A DNA stretch of 64,000 nucleotides, from contig JAKSXM010000247.1 of the NCBI GenBank assembly GCA_022575985.1, positions 8,455,501 through 8,519,500 of the forward strand, in the 5' to 3' direction. The position numbers and the translations under genes were made by a program. The DNA comes from Anagrus nilaparvatae. Its lineage: Eukaryota > Arthropoda > Insecta > Hymenoptera > Mymaridae. Shown in pieces: positions 30,629 through 40,584 of the stretch (position 1 is the stretch's first letter; the number at the start of each line of letters is the position of its first letter). A model generated the notes under the pieces. The model was not told the DNA's origin, ran no database searches, and was given only the letters and a program-made list of their open reading frames with translations.

Positions 30629-33397
30629 ATGAATAAAAAACGTAATAATCAAGCACAGCCGGTTCGTATGTCAAGAAGAAGGCAAACTTATGAACAAAGG
30701 CCTGAAGTACAAACATTATTGAATACCATAGATAACATGGAATTCATAGACGTAATAAAAAAGTTAGATGAATATGGGCTGTCATATAGCGGTAGTATGG
30801 ACACAATCAAAGACAGGCTTTTCCGATATCAAATCAAAATAATGGACGAAAGAGCCCCGTACAACTGGAGCCATAGTGAAGACAAAAGGCCAAACGATTT
30901 CTTGCCACCGACTCTGCAACACGCCTTAGATATGCCATCAATGGATGAGCAAGTCAGGAGTTCGACGTTGAACAGCGAAGTCAATAGACACGTTTCAGAA
31001 TTAAATAACGTCAGACTTAAGAATCCAGCTTATAGCGCACCAGTTATCACAACGGCCCAAAATTCACAAACACGACCAACTTATGTACAAGTTTTAGCTC
31101 AAAATTCGAATGTTAGCCAAGTAGCTCTTACGTCTTCAGCGGCGGCCGCGGTCGTTAATGTAAGCAACCCACTTACGACAACGACAGCCAGCTGCGATCC
31201 CGTGATGAGCACTGGTTACATAAGGCAAAAGAATAATAATAACAATAGCCAGGAAATTCCAGCTAATCACAATAATAATTTGACTGAGTCACGACCGAGC
31301 GATAAAACGCAAAATCGCACGTCGCTGCCAATTACTAGGTTCGAGAAATCTAGCACGCGTAATAATTATGAACAGCGACGCGGCCAGCCAAGAAATAATA
31401 CGCAACAATGGTTGAGAACTCCTCAAGGTGCTCAAGGGAGCCCACAATGGGATAATTACCCGTTCGGTTTTCATCCGCACAGCAATGTTTTAGCTCGGGT
31501 CCCAACAGCTAAAAGCTCAAGTGGATCTGAAAAAGAACAAAATCAAGCCAAAGACGCACAGAATAAGCAGCGCGTTCAAAACGCAAAGAACGACCTTGAC
31601 GACGCTGACTTAGCTGATTCAGAAGAAAACGCGTACAGCAGCTCAGAAATTTCTTTACCAAAATCCCAAACAGCTGCTCAAAAAGAATTAGCCCTTTTGA
31701 AAAAGCAAAGAGCAGCTTTACGAAAGGAGGTAGCGCTGGCAAAAGAGGTGATGGAAGAACTCCGTAAAGAGAGAACCATAAGCCAACGGGGCAGCTCAGC
31801 GGGCTCGTTGAGATCACATGCGTCAATTGCCAGCAAAAGCTCCCGAGAAAGGGAACATACAAAAGCAGAAAACGAAAAACTGCAAAAAGAACAAGAATTC
31901 ATAGAACAACAAAGATTAGAAATTGAAAAATATAACAATCTCAAGCAGAAAGAAAATAAAAAGAAAAATAGCAAGAGTGTAGACGGCAGCCTTAAGTCAA
32001 AAACCAATAAAACGAAAAAGGCTGAGAAAAATATATTTATGAATTCGGGAGTAGAAAATTCCGAAGAGTCAGAAATGGAAGTAATGTCCAGTACTAAGAA
32101 GTCCTTCAATTTAAGCCTGTCTAAGCGTACAGAAGCCGGGAAGGTACTTAAAATGTGGAACCTCAAGTTTAACGGCGATAACAAAAAAGCCGAAGAATTT
32201 TTATTTAAACTTAAGGATTGCTACGAGACTTCAGGACTTTCTTTCATACAAATGAAATACGGCCTAACGTCGATGTTTGAAGAGCACGCCATATTATGGT
32301 ACAGAACGGATAGAGACAGCCTCGATACCTGGGAAGATTTCGAGACGGCCTTCCGTAATCGTTTCGTTCCGTATATGGAGGACGAGGATTATCTCGAAGA
32401 GCTTCGAACACGAACTCAAGGCAAGGGCGAAAATATAGCCACATTTTTATGTGCTTTTAGGGCAATAGCCGATAAATTGTCACAACGCCCTAGTGAGAAA
32501 AAGTTGGTGGAAATGGCTCTCAGGGTACTTCATCCAGAATACCAGCGAAGCTTAGAAGCTTATAGGCTAACCAACACAATCACAAGCTTCAATAAATTAT
32601 TGGACTTAGGCCAAAAGCACGAAAAATTGGCTGAGGTAAGAAATAAATATTCAGCCCCGAAAGACAAAAAGAACTCAAAGGTACCAGATTTAGCTTATGA
32701 CGACAAAACCGTGAAAGCTAAAATAGCAGCTGTTACAGAAACAGTAAACGCTTCAGTAAATACGTCTCAAACCGAAGAAGTACCACAAAATACACCAGCC
32801 AAAGGGAAACGCAAGCCAAGAGGGCGTGGTAAACAGGTACTGACGGAAGAAGTGGCAGCATTAACGACGCCTGGGGACAATAGTCAACAGACCCAGCAGA
32901 GGCAGCAACAAGGACCTCAGCAGCAGCGTCAGACACAGCAACAGTGAGTAGGTCAACAACAGCAGCCTAGGTCACAGCCTCAACGGCAAACTCAGCCTAT
33001 AATGCAGCCTATGGCTCCTCCGCCATACCCATGGTTTCCTCATACGTTTGCGGACCCAAATTATTATGCGCAAATGATGCCTCAATGGAATCAAGGTTCG
33101 ATTCCGAGCATGCAATTTTCAAGATCGCAAAATAATAATCAAAATAATTCACAAAACTCACAAAATAATACGCGACGACCCAAAATTAATAAGCCGCGAT
33201 TCCCCGCCCATTGCGTTCTGTGCCAAGACACAAATCACAGAACTTTGCAGTGTCCACAACTTAATAAACGTGAAATTTGCTTGCTATGTGGCAAACTTGG
33301 CGTCAGGTACACCAACTGTACCTGCCCAGTAGCTACACAATATAGAGCGGGAAACGCCCAGCTGGAGACGGGACAGGCTCCAACGACCTCCAGCTAA
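30629..33397 (+). CDS. gag: Gag of element B, interrupted by one in-frame TGA
   Basis: 772 codons to a TGA at 32945-32947, then the same frame continues to TAA at 33395-33397. Domains: a SAP-like segment at residues 36-70 (EFIDVIKKLDEYGLS...TIKDRL); a Ser/Asn/Gln-rich middle; coiled-coil candidates at about 344-384 and 410-444 (LALLKKQRAALRKEV); a retrotransposon-gag domain at about 507-644 (ILWYRTDRDSLDTWEDF, RTRTQGKGENIATF); then a Gln-rich stretch around the TGA. Two knuckles lie after the stop: CVLCQDTNHRTLQC and CLLCGKLGVRYTNC, the second with Val at the His position. The TGA would remove RNA binding unless read through; it may be a recent mutation. Confidence 0.9.
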
Positions 33398-36300
33398 ATA
33401 GTGGAGTCGCAAGCGTAACTACGCAAACAATAATTAATGACAAGAGCGAAGCGTTAGCAGAAACCATCAATGAAAAAAAGGTCAGCCTTGCCCAAGGACG
33501 CGAACCTGCCGAGGCGTCTGCTACCAGCGACTCAAAAAGCAACAAAAATAATAAAAATGAAAACTCAAAGGGAAATCAAAAAAATTCACAAGAAATTTCT
33601 CAATTAGCCGAAAATGTTCAAGAAGAACCGGAAAATTGCGACGCTTCTCACGTCGATAACCGACTTTTCTTCGATATAAATATAGCCGGCATGAATATGA
33701 AAGCTCTTTGTGATTCAGGTTCTATGGCTTCCTACTTAGGTCCTAAATACGCAGAGAAATTCAAAGACAGGTTAAAGCCAATTGGGTCAGCATTAATTGA
33801 CGCCACGGGAAATATATCCCCAGTTAACCAAGTCTTGAAAGTTTGGTTCGACGTAGATGGACAGTCGGAACCTATAAACCTGAAAGTTTCTGAAAACATA
33901 CAATACGACATGGTATTGGGCGTAGATTTTGAAAGAGCCTTTGGCCTAGAAATTTGTGCAAGCGCAGGTGAATGGAGGCGAAGGCACGGCAGCGAACAAT
34001 GGCATAAATTTAACGCGCATAAAAGTAAAAATGATCCGCAGCTCTACGGAGAGTACGCCGGAATCGAAGAAATATCAGCCTCGCAAAAGGACATTATTAT
34101 GCAAGTAGTAAAAGAATGCCTGCCCCCACAGCCACAGCCCCATGGAAGAACACATTTAATTAAGCACAAAATCAGGGTCAGACCAGATGCCACACCAGTA
34201 AGACATAAATTAAGAAGAATGTCGCCAAAAGTCTTGAATCTCGCCATAGAAGAAGCTAAAAAGTGGCTTAAGTTAGGGATAATTGAGTATTCGAATAGCT
34301 CGTGGTGTAGCGCTCCAGTTATGGTGCCACGCAACGACACCTATCGTTTATGCGTGGACTATCGTGACGTCAACAAAGTCACTGAAAAAGACGCCTACCC
34401 CCTCCCTAATCTCGACTCGGCCTTAGATAAGCTCAGAAGAGCGAAATATTTATCAAAAATTGACCTTAGTAAAGCTTTTTTACAAGTCCCGTTAGAAGAC
34501 GATTCTAAGCCGTACACGGCGTTCGCACTGCCAGGACTTGGCCTAATGCAATTCACAAGAATACCTTTTGGAGTCACAGATGGGCCAAAAACCTTTCAAA
34601 GGCTGATGGATAAGATAATAACGCCAGATCTCGAGCCCTTCGTCTTAACGTATCAAGACGATATAATAATAGCCACTGAAGATTTTCAAGAACATCTGAA
34701 ATATTTAAGAATAGTCTTCAAAAAGCTAATCGACGCAGGCTTATCAATAAATCCGGATAAATGTGATTTCGGATGCTCAGAAGTCGTATATTTAGGATTT
34801 ATTCTAGACGCAGAGGGTTTACGCCCTGATAAAGAGAAAATCAGGCCAGTCTTAGAATATCCTGCGCCGACTAATATAAAAGAACTACGCCGATTCTTAG
34901 GCATGGTAGGATGGTACTCACGTTTTATTAATAATGTAGCCGAATTAAAAATTCCGCTGGTTAAACTTCTGCACAAAGACATAAAGTGGTCTTGGGGAGC
35001 AGAGCAGACAGAGGCATTTGAAAAACTCAAATTAGCTTTAGTCAGTACGCCTGTCTTAGCCAGACCAGACTTTAGTCTCCCGTTTACGGTCCAGACGGAC
35101 GCAAGCAATATGGCGATCGGGGCAGTTCTCACTCAAATGCACGAGGACGGAGAGCATCCAGTAGTTTATATCAGCCGAGTTTTGACAGCTCAAGAGCAAA
35201 ATTACAGCGCCACAGAACGCGAATGTTTAGCTCTTTTATGGGCAATAAAACGACTGAGACCGTACCTAGAAGGTTACAAGTTTACTGCCATCACGGACCA
35301 CTCCAGCCTTAAATGGCTAAGTAATTTAAAAGAGCCAACCGGCAGGTTAGCCCGCTGGGCTCTGGAACTGCAGCAGTGGGACTTCGATGTTGTATATAGG
35401 AAAGGCAGTTTAAACCATGTTCCAGACGCCCTGTCTAGAATTTCCTACAAAGACCTCGCAGAAACCGACGAAGACGAGGAAATGGATTATTTATCGGCCT
35501 TAGAAGAGTTATCAGACCCATGGTATACAAGAAGAATGCATGATGTCACTCAAACTCCATGGAAACTGCCAAATTACAAAATTGAAGAAAATAGATTATA
35601 TATACATAAAAAGGACCAGTTATTAGATCCTATAAGCGGCAACAAGCATAATTGGCGTTTAGTACTGCCCCAAGGGCAAAGATTACAAGCACTTCAAGAA
35701 ATGCATAATACACCGTGGTCAGGACATTTCGGAGTAGCGAAAACATACCAGCGCTTAGCCACTGACTACTATTGGCCAGGGATGTTCCACGACACGGAAA
35801 AATACGTCACTACTTGCTTAGAATGCCAAAGGCATAAAGCGGTCCAAACAGCCCCACAAGGCTTAATGGGAAAACGCATAGTCGAACAACCATGGACTGT
35901 AGTAGCGGGCGATTGTATGGAATTTCCTAGAAGTAAAAACGGTTTCAAGTACTTAATCGTTTTTCAAGATTTGTTCACGCGAATGATTGAGCTAAAGCCT
36001 TTGAGAAAAGCCAACGGAAAAACCGTCGCTAACGCCTTCGAAGAGCTCATACTCTTCCGCTGGGAAACGCCAAACTATTTTTTGACGGACAACGGTTCAG
36101 AATTCGACAATGAACACATTCGCAAGGTTATGAGCGAGTATGGAGTGAGGGTAATCACTACCCCCCCTTACCATCCGAAAGCGAACGCTACGGAGCGCTC
36201 AAATCGTAACCTCAAACAAATGATCAGAATGTTCATTGGAGAAGACCACAGGGACTGGGATAAGCATCTGCACGAATTCCGGCACGCGGTAAATACAGCC

Positions 36301-37005
36301 ATACAACAGACGCTAAAAACATCGCCAGCATACCTAAATTATGGTCGTCAGCCAAAAATGGTAAAAAGCCTTAGACGACAACTCGAACAGCCCACAGAAG
36401 GCAAAATCACACCCGTGCAAGAAATAGACCCAGAAGTTTGGAAAGACAGACTTAAAAGACTCGACGTACTACGTGACTTAGTAGCAAAGCACATAGACGA
36501 CGAACGAGACAAACAGAAGCAGCGCTATGATAAGGGTCGACTTGACGTCTCCTTTAAGGAGGGGGATAGGGTCCTCAGAAGGACTCAACCACAATCGTCA
36601 GCCGAAAAACACTTCTCAGCAAAGCTCGCGCCCAAACGAGAAGAACCCGATGTCATAGCTAAAGTCCTGTCGCCGACAGTGTATTTATTGAAAAATTCGC
36701 CGGGAAGAATACCCAAAGTACACGCGGAAGACATAATACGACTGAAGACACTTCCTTCCAATAATCCTACTTTTAAACCAAACGACACAGAAAATTCACA
36801 AATAATTAATTTTTCCAGCTTAGATAAAAATGAGGGGAAGCTTCAGAGGACGCAGGAAGCTGGACTTCAAGTTGCTAAGAAGAGAGGGCGTCCCAGGAGA
36901 AAGGCAGGAGCCCAAGGCCCAACAGCCGACACCCACGTCAGCAACGACGAACGAAAACAGCCCTACAACCTCCGTAGCCGCAAGCAGGCCAATCACCTAT
37001 ATTAA
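33346..37005 (+). CDS. pol: Pol of element B (protease, reverse transcriptase, RNase H, integrase)
   Basis: Open in the -1 frame from 33346, entered by frameshifting. Aspartic protease with LCDSGSMASYL (33706-33738). Reverse transcriptase: IDLSKAFLQVPL, FGVTDGPKTFQR and catalytic TYQDDIII (about 34650), a YQDD variant of the usual Y-X-DD. RNase H: TVQTDASNMAIGAVL, ATERECLALLWAIK and TDHSSLKWL, ending in the usual DALSRI. Integrase: zinc region HNTPWSGH...CLECQRH (35700-35835), catalytic Asp in VAGDCMEF (35909), Asp in FLTDNGSEF (36088) and Glu in NATERSNRN (36190). The C-terminal tail is basic (KKRGRPRRK, AT-hook-like). All catalytic residues are present, so Pol looks functional. Confidence 0.95.
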   Translation, partial: SGKRPAGDGTGSNDLQLNSGVASVTTQTIINDKSEALAETINEKKVSLAQGREPAEASATSDSKSNKNNKNENSKGNQKNSQEISQLAENVQEEPENCDASHVDNRLFFDINIAGMNMKALCDSGSMASYLGPKYAEKFKDRLKPIGSALIDATGNISPVNQVLKVWFDVDGQSEPINLKVSENIQYDMVLGVDFERAFGLEICASAGEWRRRHGSEQWHKFNAHKSKNDPQLYGEYAGIEEISASQKDIIMQVVKECLPPQPQPHGRTHLIKHKIRVRPDATPVRHKLRRMSPKVLNLAIEEAKKWLKLGIIEYSNSSWCSAPVMVPRNDTYRLCVDYRDVNKVTEKDAYPLPNLDSALDKLRRAKYLSKIDLSKAFLQVPLEDDSKPYTAFALPGLGLMQFTRIPFGVTDGPKTFQRLMDKIITPDLEPFVLTYQDDIIIATEDFQEHLKYLRIVFKKLIDAGLSINPDKCDFGCSEVVYLGFILDAEGLRPDKEKIRPVLEYPAPTNIKELRRFLGMVGWYSRFINNVAELKIPLVKLLHKDIKWSWGAEQTEAFEKLKLALVSTPVLARPDFSLPFTVQTDASNMAIGAVLTQMHEDGEHPVVYISRVLTAQEQNYSATERECLALLWAIKRLRPYLEGYKFTAITDHSSLKWLSNLKEPTGRLARWALELQQWDFDVVYRKGSLNHVPDALSRISYKDLAETDEDEEMDYLSALEELSDPWYTRRMHDVTQTPWKLPNYKIEENRLYIHKKDQLLDPISGNKHNWRLVLPQGQRLQALQEMHNTPWSGHFGVAKTYQRLATDYYWPGMFHDTEKYVTTCLECQRHKAVQTAPQGLMGKRIVEQPWTVVAGDCMEFPRSKNGFKYLIVFQDLFTRMIELKPLRKANGKTVANAFEELILFRWETPNYFLTDNGSEFDNEHIRKVMSEYGVRVITTPPYHPKANATERSNRNLKQMIRMFIGEDHRDWDKHLHEFRHAVNTAIQQTLKTSPAYLNYGRQPKMVKSLRRQLEQPTEGKITPVQEIDPEVWKDRLKRLDVLRDLVAKHIDDERDKQKQRYDKGRLDVSFKEGDRVLRRTQPQSSAEKHFSAKLAPKREEPDVIAKVLSPTVYLLKNSPGRIPKVHAEDIIRLKTLPSNNPTFKPNDTENSQIINFSSLDKNEGKLQRTQEAGLQVAKKRGRPRRKAGAQGPTADTHVSNDERKQPYNLRSRKQANHLY
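33349..33395 (+). promoter_or_regulatory. -1 frameshift signal between gag and pol of element B
   Basis: GGGAAAC (33349-33355), read in gag as G GGA AAC, fits X-XXY-YYZ. After 4 bases a hairpin follows: AGCTGGAG (33360-33367) with CTCCAGCT (33388-33395), eight perfect pairs and a 20-base loop. The -1 frame is open from 33346 and the gag stop overlaps the 3' end of the stem. Confidence 0.85.
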
Positions 37006-37021
37006 TGGCGTGTATGCCCCC

Positions 37022-37834
37022 ATGGCCATAGAAAGCGGTCCATCACAAGCTACAGGAGCCACCCGAAAACCGAGTTCGGCCCTTAACGCTACCACAGCAG
37101 CCATAACGGCTCCTTCACCACCGAGCCATCCCGAGCCAATAATTGACCCTGTAGCCCCAGCACCTAACCCTCCTCCGCTTATGGCTCAACCAGTCGAATC
37201 ACCCGAAGAGCCAAAACCGCCCTCGGACTTGAAACCAGAGCCACGCGATGAGTTAAGAACTATTGCCCTATCATCGAGGCAATGGGATGGTTTCCCGTTG
37301 TACTCCTTCTCCTACAAAACAACAGGAGTAAGGTATAATGGGTTAGAGCCCGTAGATTTCGACTCTCGAGTAGACGCCCCTCCGGGGCGATGTTTCAACT
37401 GCCGGCGAGGGTCACATGCACAAAGAAACTGTAAATCAGAGCCCCAGCTAGTCCCTACGTGCGCTAACTGCGGTAGAAGGGGAGTTCACATCACCGAGTG
37501 CCCACGATGCCGAAAAGCTCACTTTCGTTTTTTGCATCGACAAGCATTGATGAAGGAAAGAAATGAAGCTCAATGGCTCGAAGAAACCTCGCGTTTTCAA
37601 GCTCATAGCCAACCCGTAGCGAACCCCCCAACCAACATCTGGGAACGTTACCCAAAAGAATTCGCGCCCCCGGTGCAGGAGGACGACCAATGGCTTCCAT
37701 CCACCTTGTGGCCCCGAGAAGAGCTTGACCCTCTCCCGGAAGATATAATAAATGCAATAAGGGAATCGTCATCAATAGAGAAGATAATAAGATTCCTTCT
37801 CGCCTATTTTGATCTTATTGATCAATTATATTAA
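37022..37834 (+). CDS. Third ORF of element B: extra zinc-knuckle protein
   Basis: The frame is open from before 36830 and overlaps the end of pol in another phase; the first ATG after the pol stop is at 37022 (CCCCATGG, good context), giving about 270 codons. The N-terminal third is Pro/Ala/Ser-rich. Two knuckles follow: CFNCRRGSHAQRNC (a full CCHC) and CANCGRRGVHITECPRC, again with Val at the canonical His position as in Gag. The C-terminal part is Trp/Pro/Glu-rich. It lies where errantiviruses keep env, but has no signal peptide or membrane segment. It is probably a nucleic-acid-binding accessory protein made by reinitiation or splicing. The product is not otherwise recognised. Confidence 0.75.
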   Translation: MAIESGPSQATGATRKPSSALNATTAAITAPSPPSHPEPIIDPVAPAPNPPPLMAQPVESPEEPKPPSDLKPEPRDELRTIALSSRQWDGFPLYSFSYKTTGVRYNGLEPVDFDSRVDAPPGRCFNCRRGSHAQRNCKSEPQLVPTCANCGRRGVHITECPRCRKAHFRFLHRQALMKERNEAQWLEETSRFQAHSQPVANPPTNIWERYPKEFAPPVQEDDQWLPSTLWPREELDPLPEDIINAIRESSSIEKIIRFLLAYFDLIDQLY

Positions 37835-38941
37835 AGATTTAAAATCAATTATATTAAAAATTTTCAGCCAGAAGGCAGCCACGCAATCAGCGTATAAATA
37901 TATATTCTTTTTTTTTAAACTTTAGTTCATAAGTTCAACGCCCACAAGGCTTAAAAGTAGCAAATCAGCTATTCATTTTTTTTTATTATTTCTGATCAAA
38001 TATATCGCCCAAAAGGTTAGATCGTACATTATCTTTGATTTTCGCCCATAAGGCTTGATAAAATTAATCAAAATCGTTTTCTTTAATAGTTAATCGCCCA
38101 AAAGGCTCGAAAAATACTATCTTTTTATATTTTCATTATTATATTTTTTTTTTATTCATACTATTGTTATTATCATTGCAAATACCTTTTTTTTTTGTTA
38201 ATTGTAATAATCATGAAAAAAAAAAACCCCTTCTCCGCTAGTCAAATAGACTAATTTGATATCGTAAAGATATTAGTAATTACTTATATTATGAGCCCAG
38301 GTGGCTTGCATGAGATTATATTTTTATTTTTCAAATACTATTTTTATATTTTTATTATTACTGTAATTATTATGAGTACTTTTTTTTAATCAAAGAGAGA
38401 AAGCCACTCTCGTCTAGTCGGATAGACTACTGTGATCTAGTAGTAAATAAAAATAATAAATACTCAAAGTATTGCCTAACAATTTAAATTCTGCCTTGAC
38501 CCAATTCCTAATTCCTAATCCCTATACTTGGAGATTAATTGGAGCAGTATCATAAAGTAAGTGATAATTATTGGTAGTATTTGGTAAAGTTAGATTTCAT
38601 TTTTTTTTATTACCATGAATTACATTTTTTTTTATTACGCGTGAAGCACATAAATTCTACTCAACTGTTATTCCCTAGTAAGCCGGAAGTAAGTGTAAAT
38701 ATACTTAATCAATTAATACTTTTGTATTACTAGCCAGATCTCTTAGGATTTCATTTTTTTTTCCTTTATCTAGTCATTGTTCATAAATTGTAAATATTTT
38801 GTAAATATGTAAATAATATAGAGTAGGGCTTCAGAATGACCGGGTAGGTTTTTTATGTTCGCGAGTATGATAAAATGGAATTGAACCCAACAATAGCTCC
38901 TTAGAAGTGGACAGACATTGCTCCCCAATGTCTCCTCTAAT
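37835..38941 (+). other. 3' UTR of element B with CGCCCANAAGGCTTGA repeats
   Basis: Five degenerate copies of TCGCCCA(A/T/C)AAGG(C)TT near 37938, 38005, 38042, 38092 and 38287 (the last as GAGCCCAGGTGGCTTG). Two copies of a second motif, CTAGTC(A/G)(A/G)ATAGACTA, a small palindrome, at about 38238 and 38414. No coding. These look like structured or protein-binding RNA/DNA sites in a stretch otherwise made of T and A runs. Confidence 0.6.
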
Positions 38942-38952
38942 GGGAGGGCTAT
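38941..38952 (+). promoter_or_regulatory. Polypurine tract of element B
   Basis: TGGGAGGGCTAT lies directly before the 3' LTR start TGTAACG, the expected plus-strand primer site. Confidence 0.75.
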
Positions 38953-40042
38953 TGTAACGAAGCATTTTCGCTACAAACGCACATATATATATTACATTAA
39001 TATGTATATATATATATGTGCATAAACACAAAATAAGCCGTCGCATACACACACACAACCGACGACTTATACCTTTTTTTTTAAATAATCAAGTATTGCC
39101 GCGAGGCACTGAGGGCAGTAGCCGTCGGATAAGAAAAAGAAGATCCTTACGGCGCAACTATCTTGCGCCGAAAGAAAAAAAGAAGAGAGAAGAATCAGAA
39201 TACGTTAGGCAAGCAACAAGTGCTGTCGTATAAAAAAAAAAACGTTGTCATCGTGGTTCCGGATTGAATAATATATATATAAATATATATTGGACCAAAA
39301 ACCACGTTAAGCTAGTCCGGTTTTAAATTTAATTAGCGATATTGCTAAATAATTACGTATAGTCGCGACTAAATAAATTATTAAGTGTCGAGCTCGCAAT
39401 TATAATTAGCCGGTTACAAAGTTCAACCGACGCCGGCTCTCAAGAAGAAAAAGCTATAGCAGACGTGATCCGAAGTGTAGAGTTCAACTCCTTTGGAAAC
39501 CATCTAGCCGATTCTACGAGCAGCCGTTTGTCAACTGCACCACCATCGCCGCCGTCTTCTAGAACAAAAGTGTCGTGGAGAAGAATCTACTAGCCGGTAA
39601 AGAAAAGCTTTTCTCGTGCTTCGGGGTTCTGTGTGTGCGTGCGCGCGGTCGGTGTTTTGAATATATGTAAATTGTGCAAATTTTAATAAATTAATAAGCC
39701 TAAGGGCCATTCATATATATTTATATATTTAATAAATCGTTTTTAAAGTTTAGTAAATAAATTAAGTTTTACAATTTATTTAACTAGTGCATGTTCATGT
39801 GTAGAATTAATCCCATAATTTTAGAACTCCCCCTACTTTCCGAAGAGGTGATTCCCATGCAAGAGCTAGCCTAGTAACAAGGTAAGAGATCAATGCCCCC
39901 AATTATCATTATTATTATAGCGAATTTAACCGGCGCGTGTTTGGAGCTAAAAGGCGCTCTACAATAAATATATTAGCCGTTATACGCGCGGTTATAGTAA
40001 TTCTTCTAAATAATTAAATTAACCCCAAATACACGTGTTATA
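38953..40042 (+). repeat. 3' LTR of element B
   Basis: 1090 bp, starting TGTAACGAAGC and ending GTGTTATA, followed by the right target duplication ATAG. Essentially identical to the 5' LTR. The termini TGTAAC and GTTATA are imperfect inverted repeats (GTTACA expected) in both copies, so this is the family state and not a new mutation. Confidence 0.95.
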
Positions 40043-40046
40043 ATAG

Positions 40047-40576
40047 TAATAATTAAAAAATTTAGGCATTAAAAAAGTATTATGTGATTCTCTCCCACCA
40101 CTAACACAAATATTATAATGAGATTCTTCCCATATGTTCATCTCTTGAAATTTCCCTCTCTATCCACTGTACATTCTATCTCTCTTTAATCTCGCCTCTT
40201 AAAATTTCTCGCGTTTGTTATAGTAAAGTTAAAATTGAAAAATTTAATATGCACTTATTTCAATAAATAATATCATTTACAACATATGAGTTAAATTAAA
40301 ATATCCATAGTTTATATAAGTTATTAAATAACTACGACCATGGCAATATATTTAATTTTTTAAATAAAATAATTTAAAAAATAAAAATGTTTGTAGGTTA
40401 AAAACAGCATTTTAATGTATACATAAGCACGTTGCTCCGTGCCATGAAGACTTGATGTCTAACATGGAACCCTGCGCACGACCGTGCTTCTGAATTCTGT
40501 TCTCATTCATTTGTAAATAAAAATTAATTGCTTTTTAATCACCTATGATTAAATTTATTATAACTAAACATATATG
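40047..40576. other. Spacer between element B and the hAT-type element
   Basis: AT-rich. A CT-rich patch (40085-40210) is the only compositional feature. No ORF or motif recognised. Confidence 0.6.
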
Positions 40577-40584
40577 ATCAAAAT

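Larger units (their letters stand above)
27726..40042 (+). mobile_element. Element B: complete gypsy-type LTR retrotransposon
   Basis: 12,317 bp flanked by 1090-bp LTRs and a 4-bp target duplication ATAG (27722-27725 and 40043-40046). Order: 5' LTR, primer site, 1.8-kb leader, gag, pol (protease, reverse transcriptase, RNase H, integrase), an extra zinc-knuckle ORF, 3' UTR with short repeats, polypurine tract, 3' LTR. The LTRs differ at only three positions that I can see, so insertion was recent. Pol order RT-RNase H-integrase places it in Ty3/gypsy. Confidence 0.95.

Noticed and set aside
31289..32936. Minus-strand ORFs opposite gag and pol of element B (also 34044-35132)
   Set aside because: Antisense shadows of a well-supported plus-strand gene.
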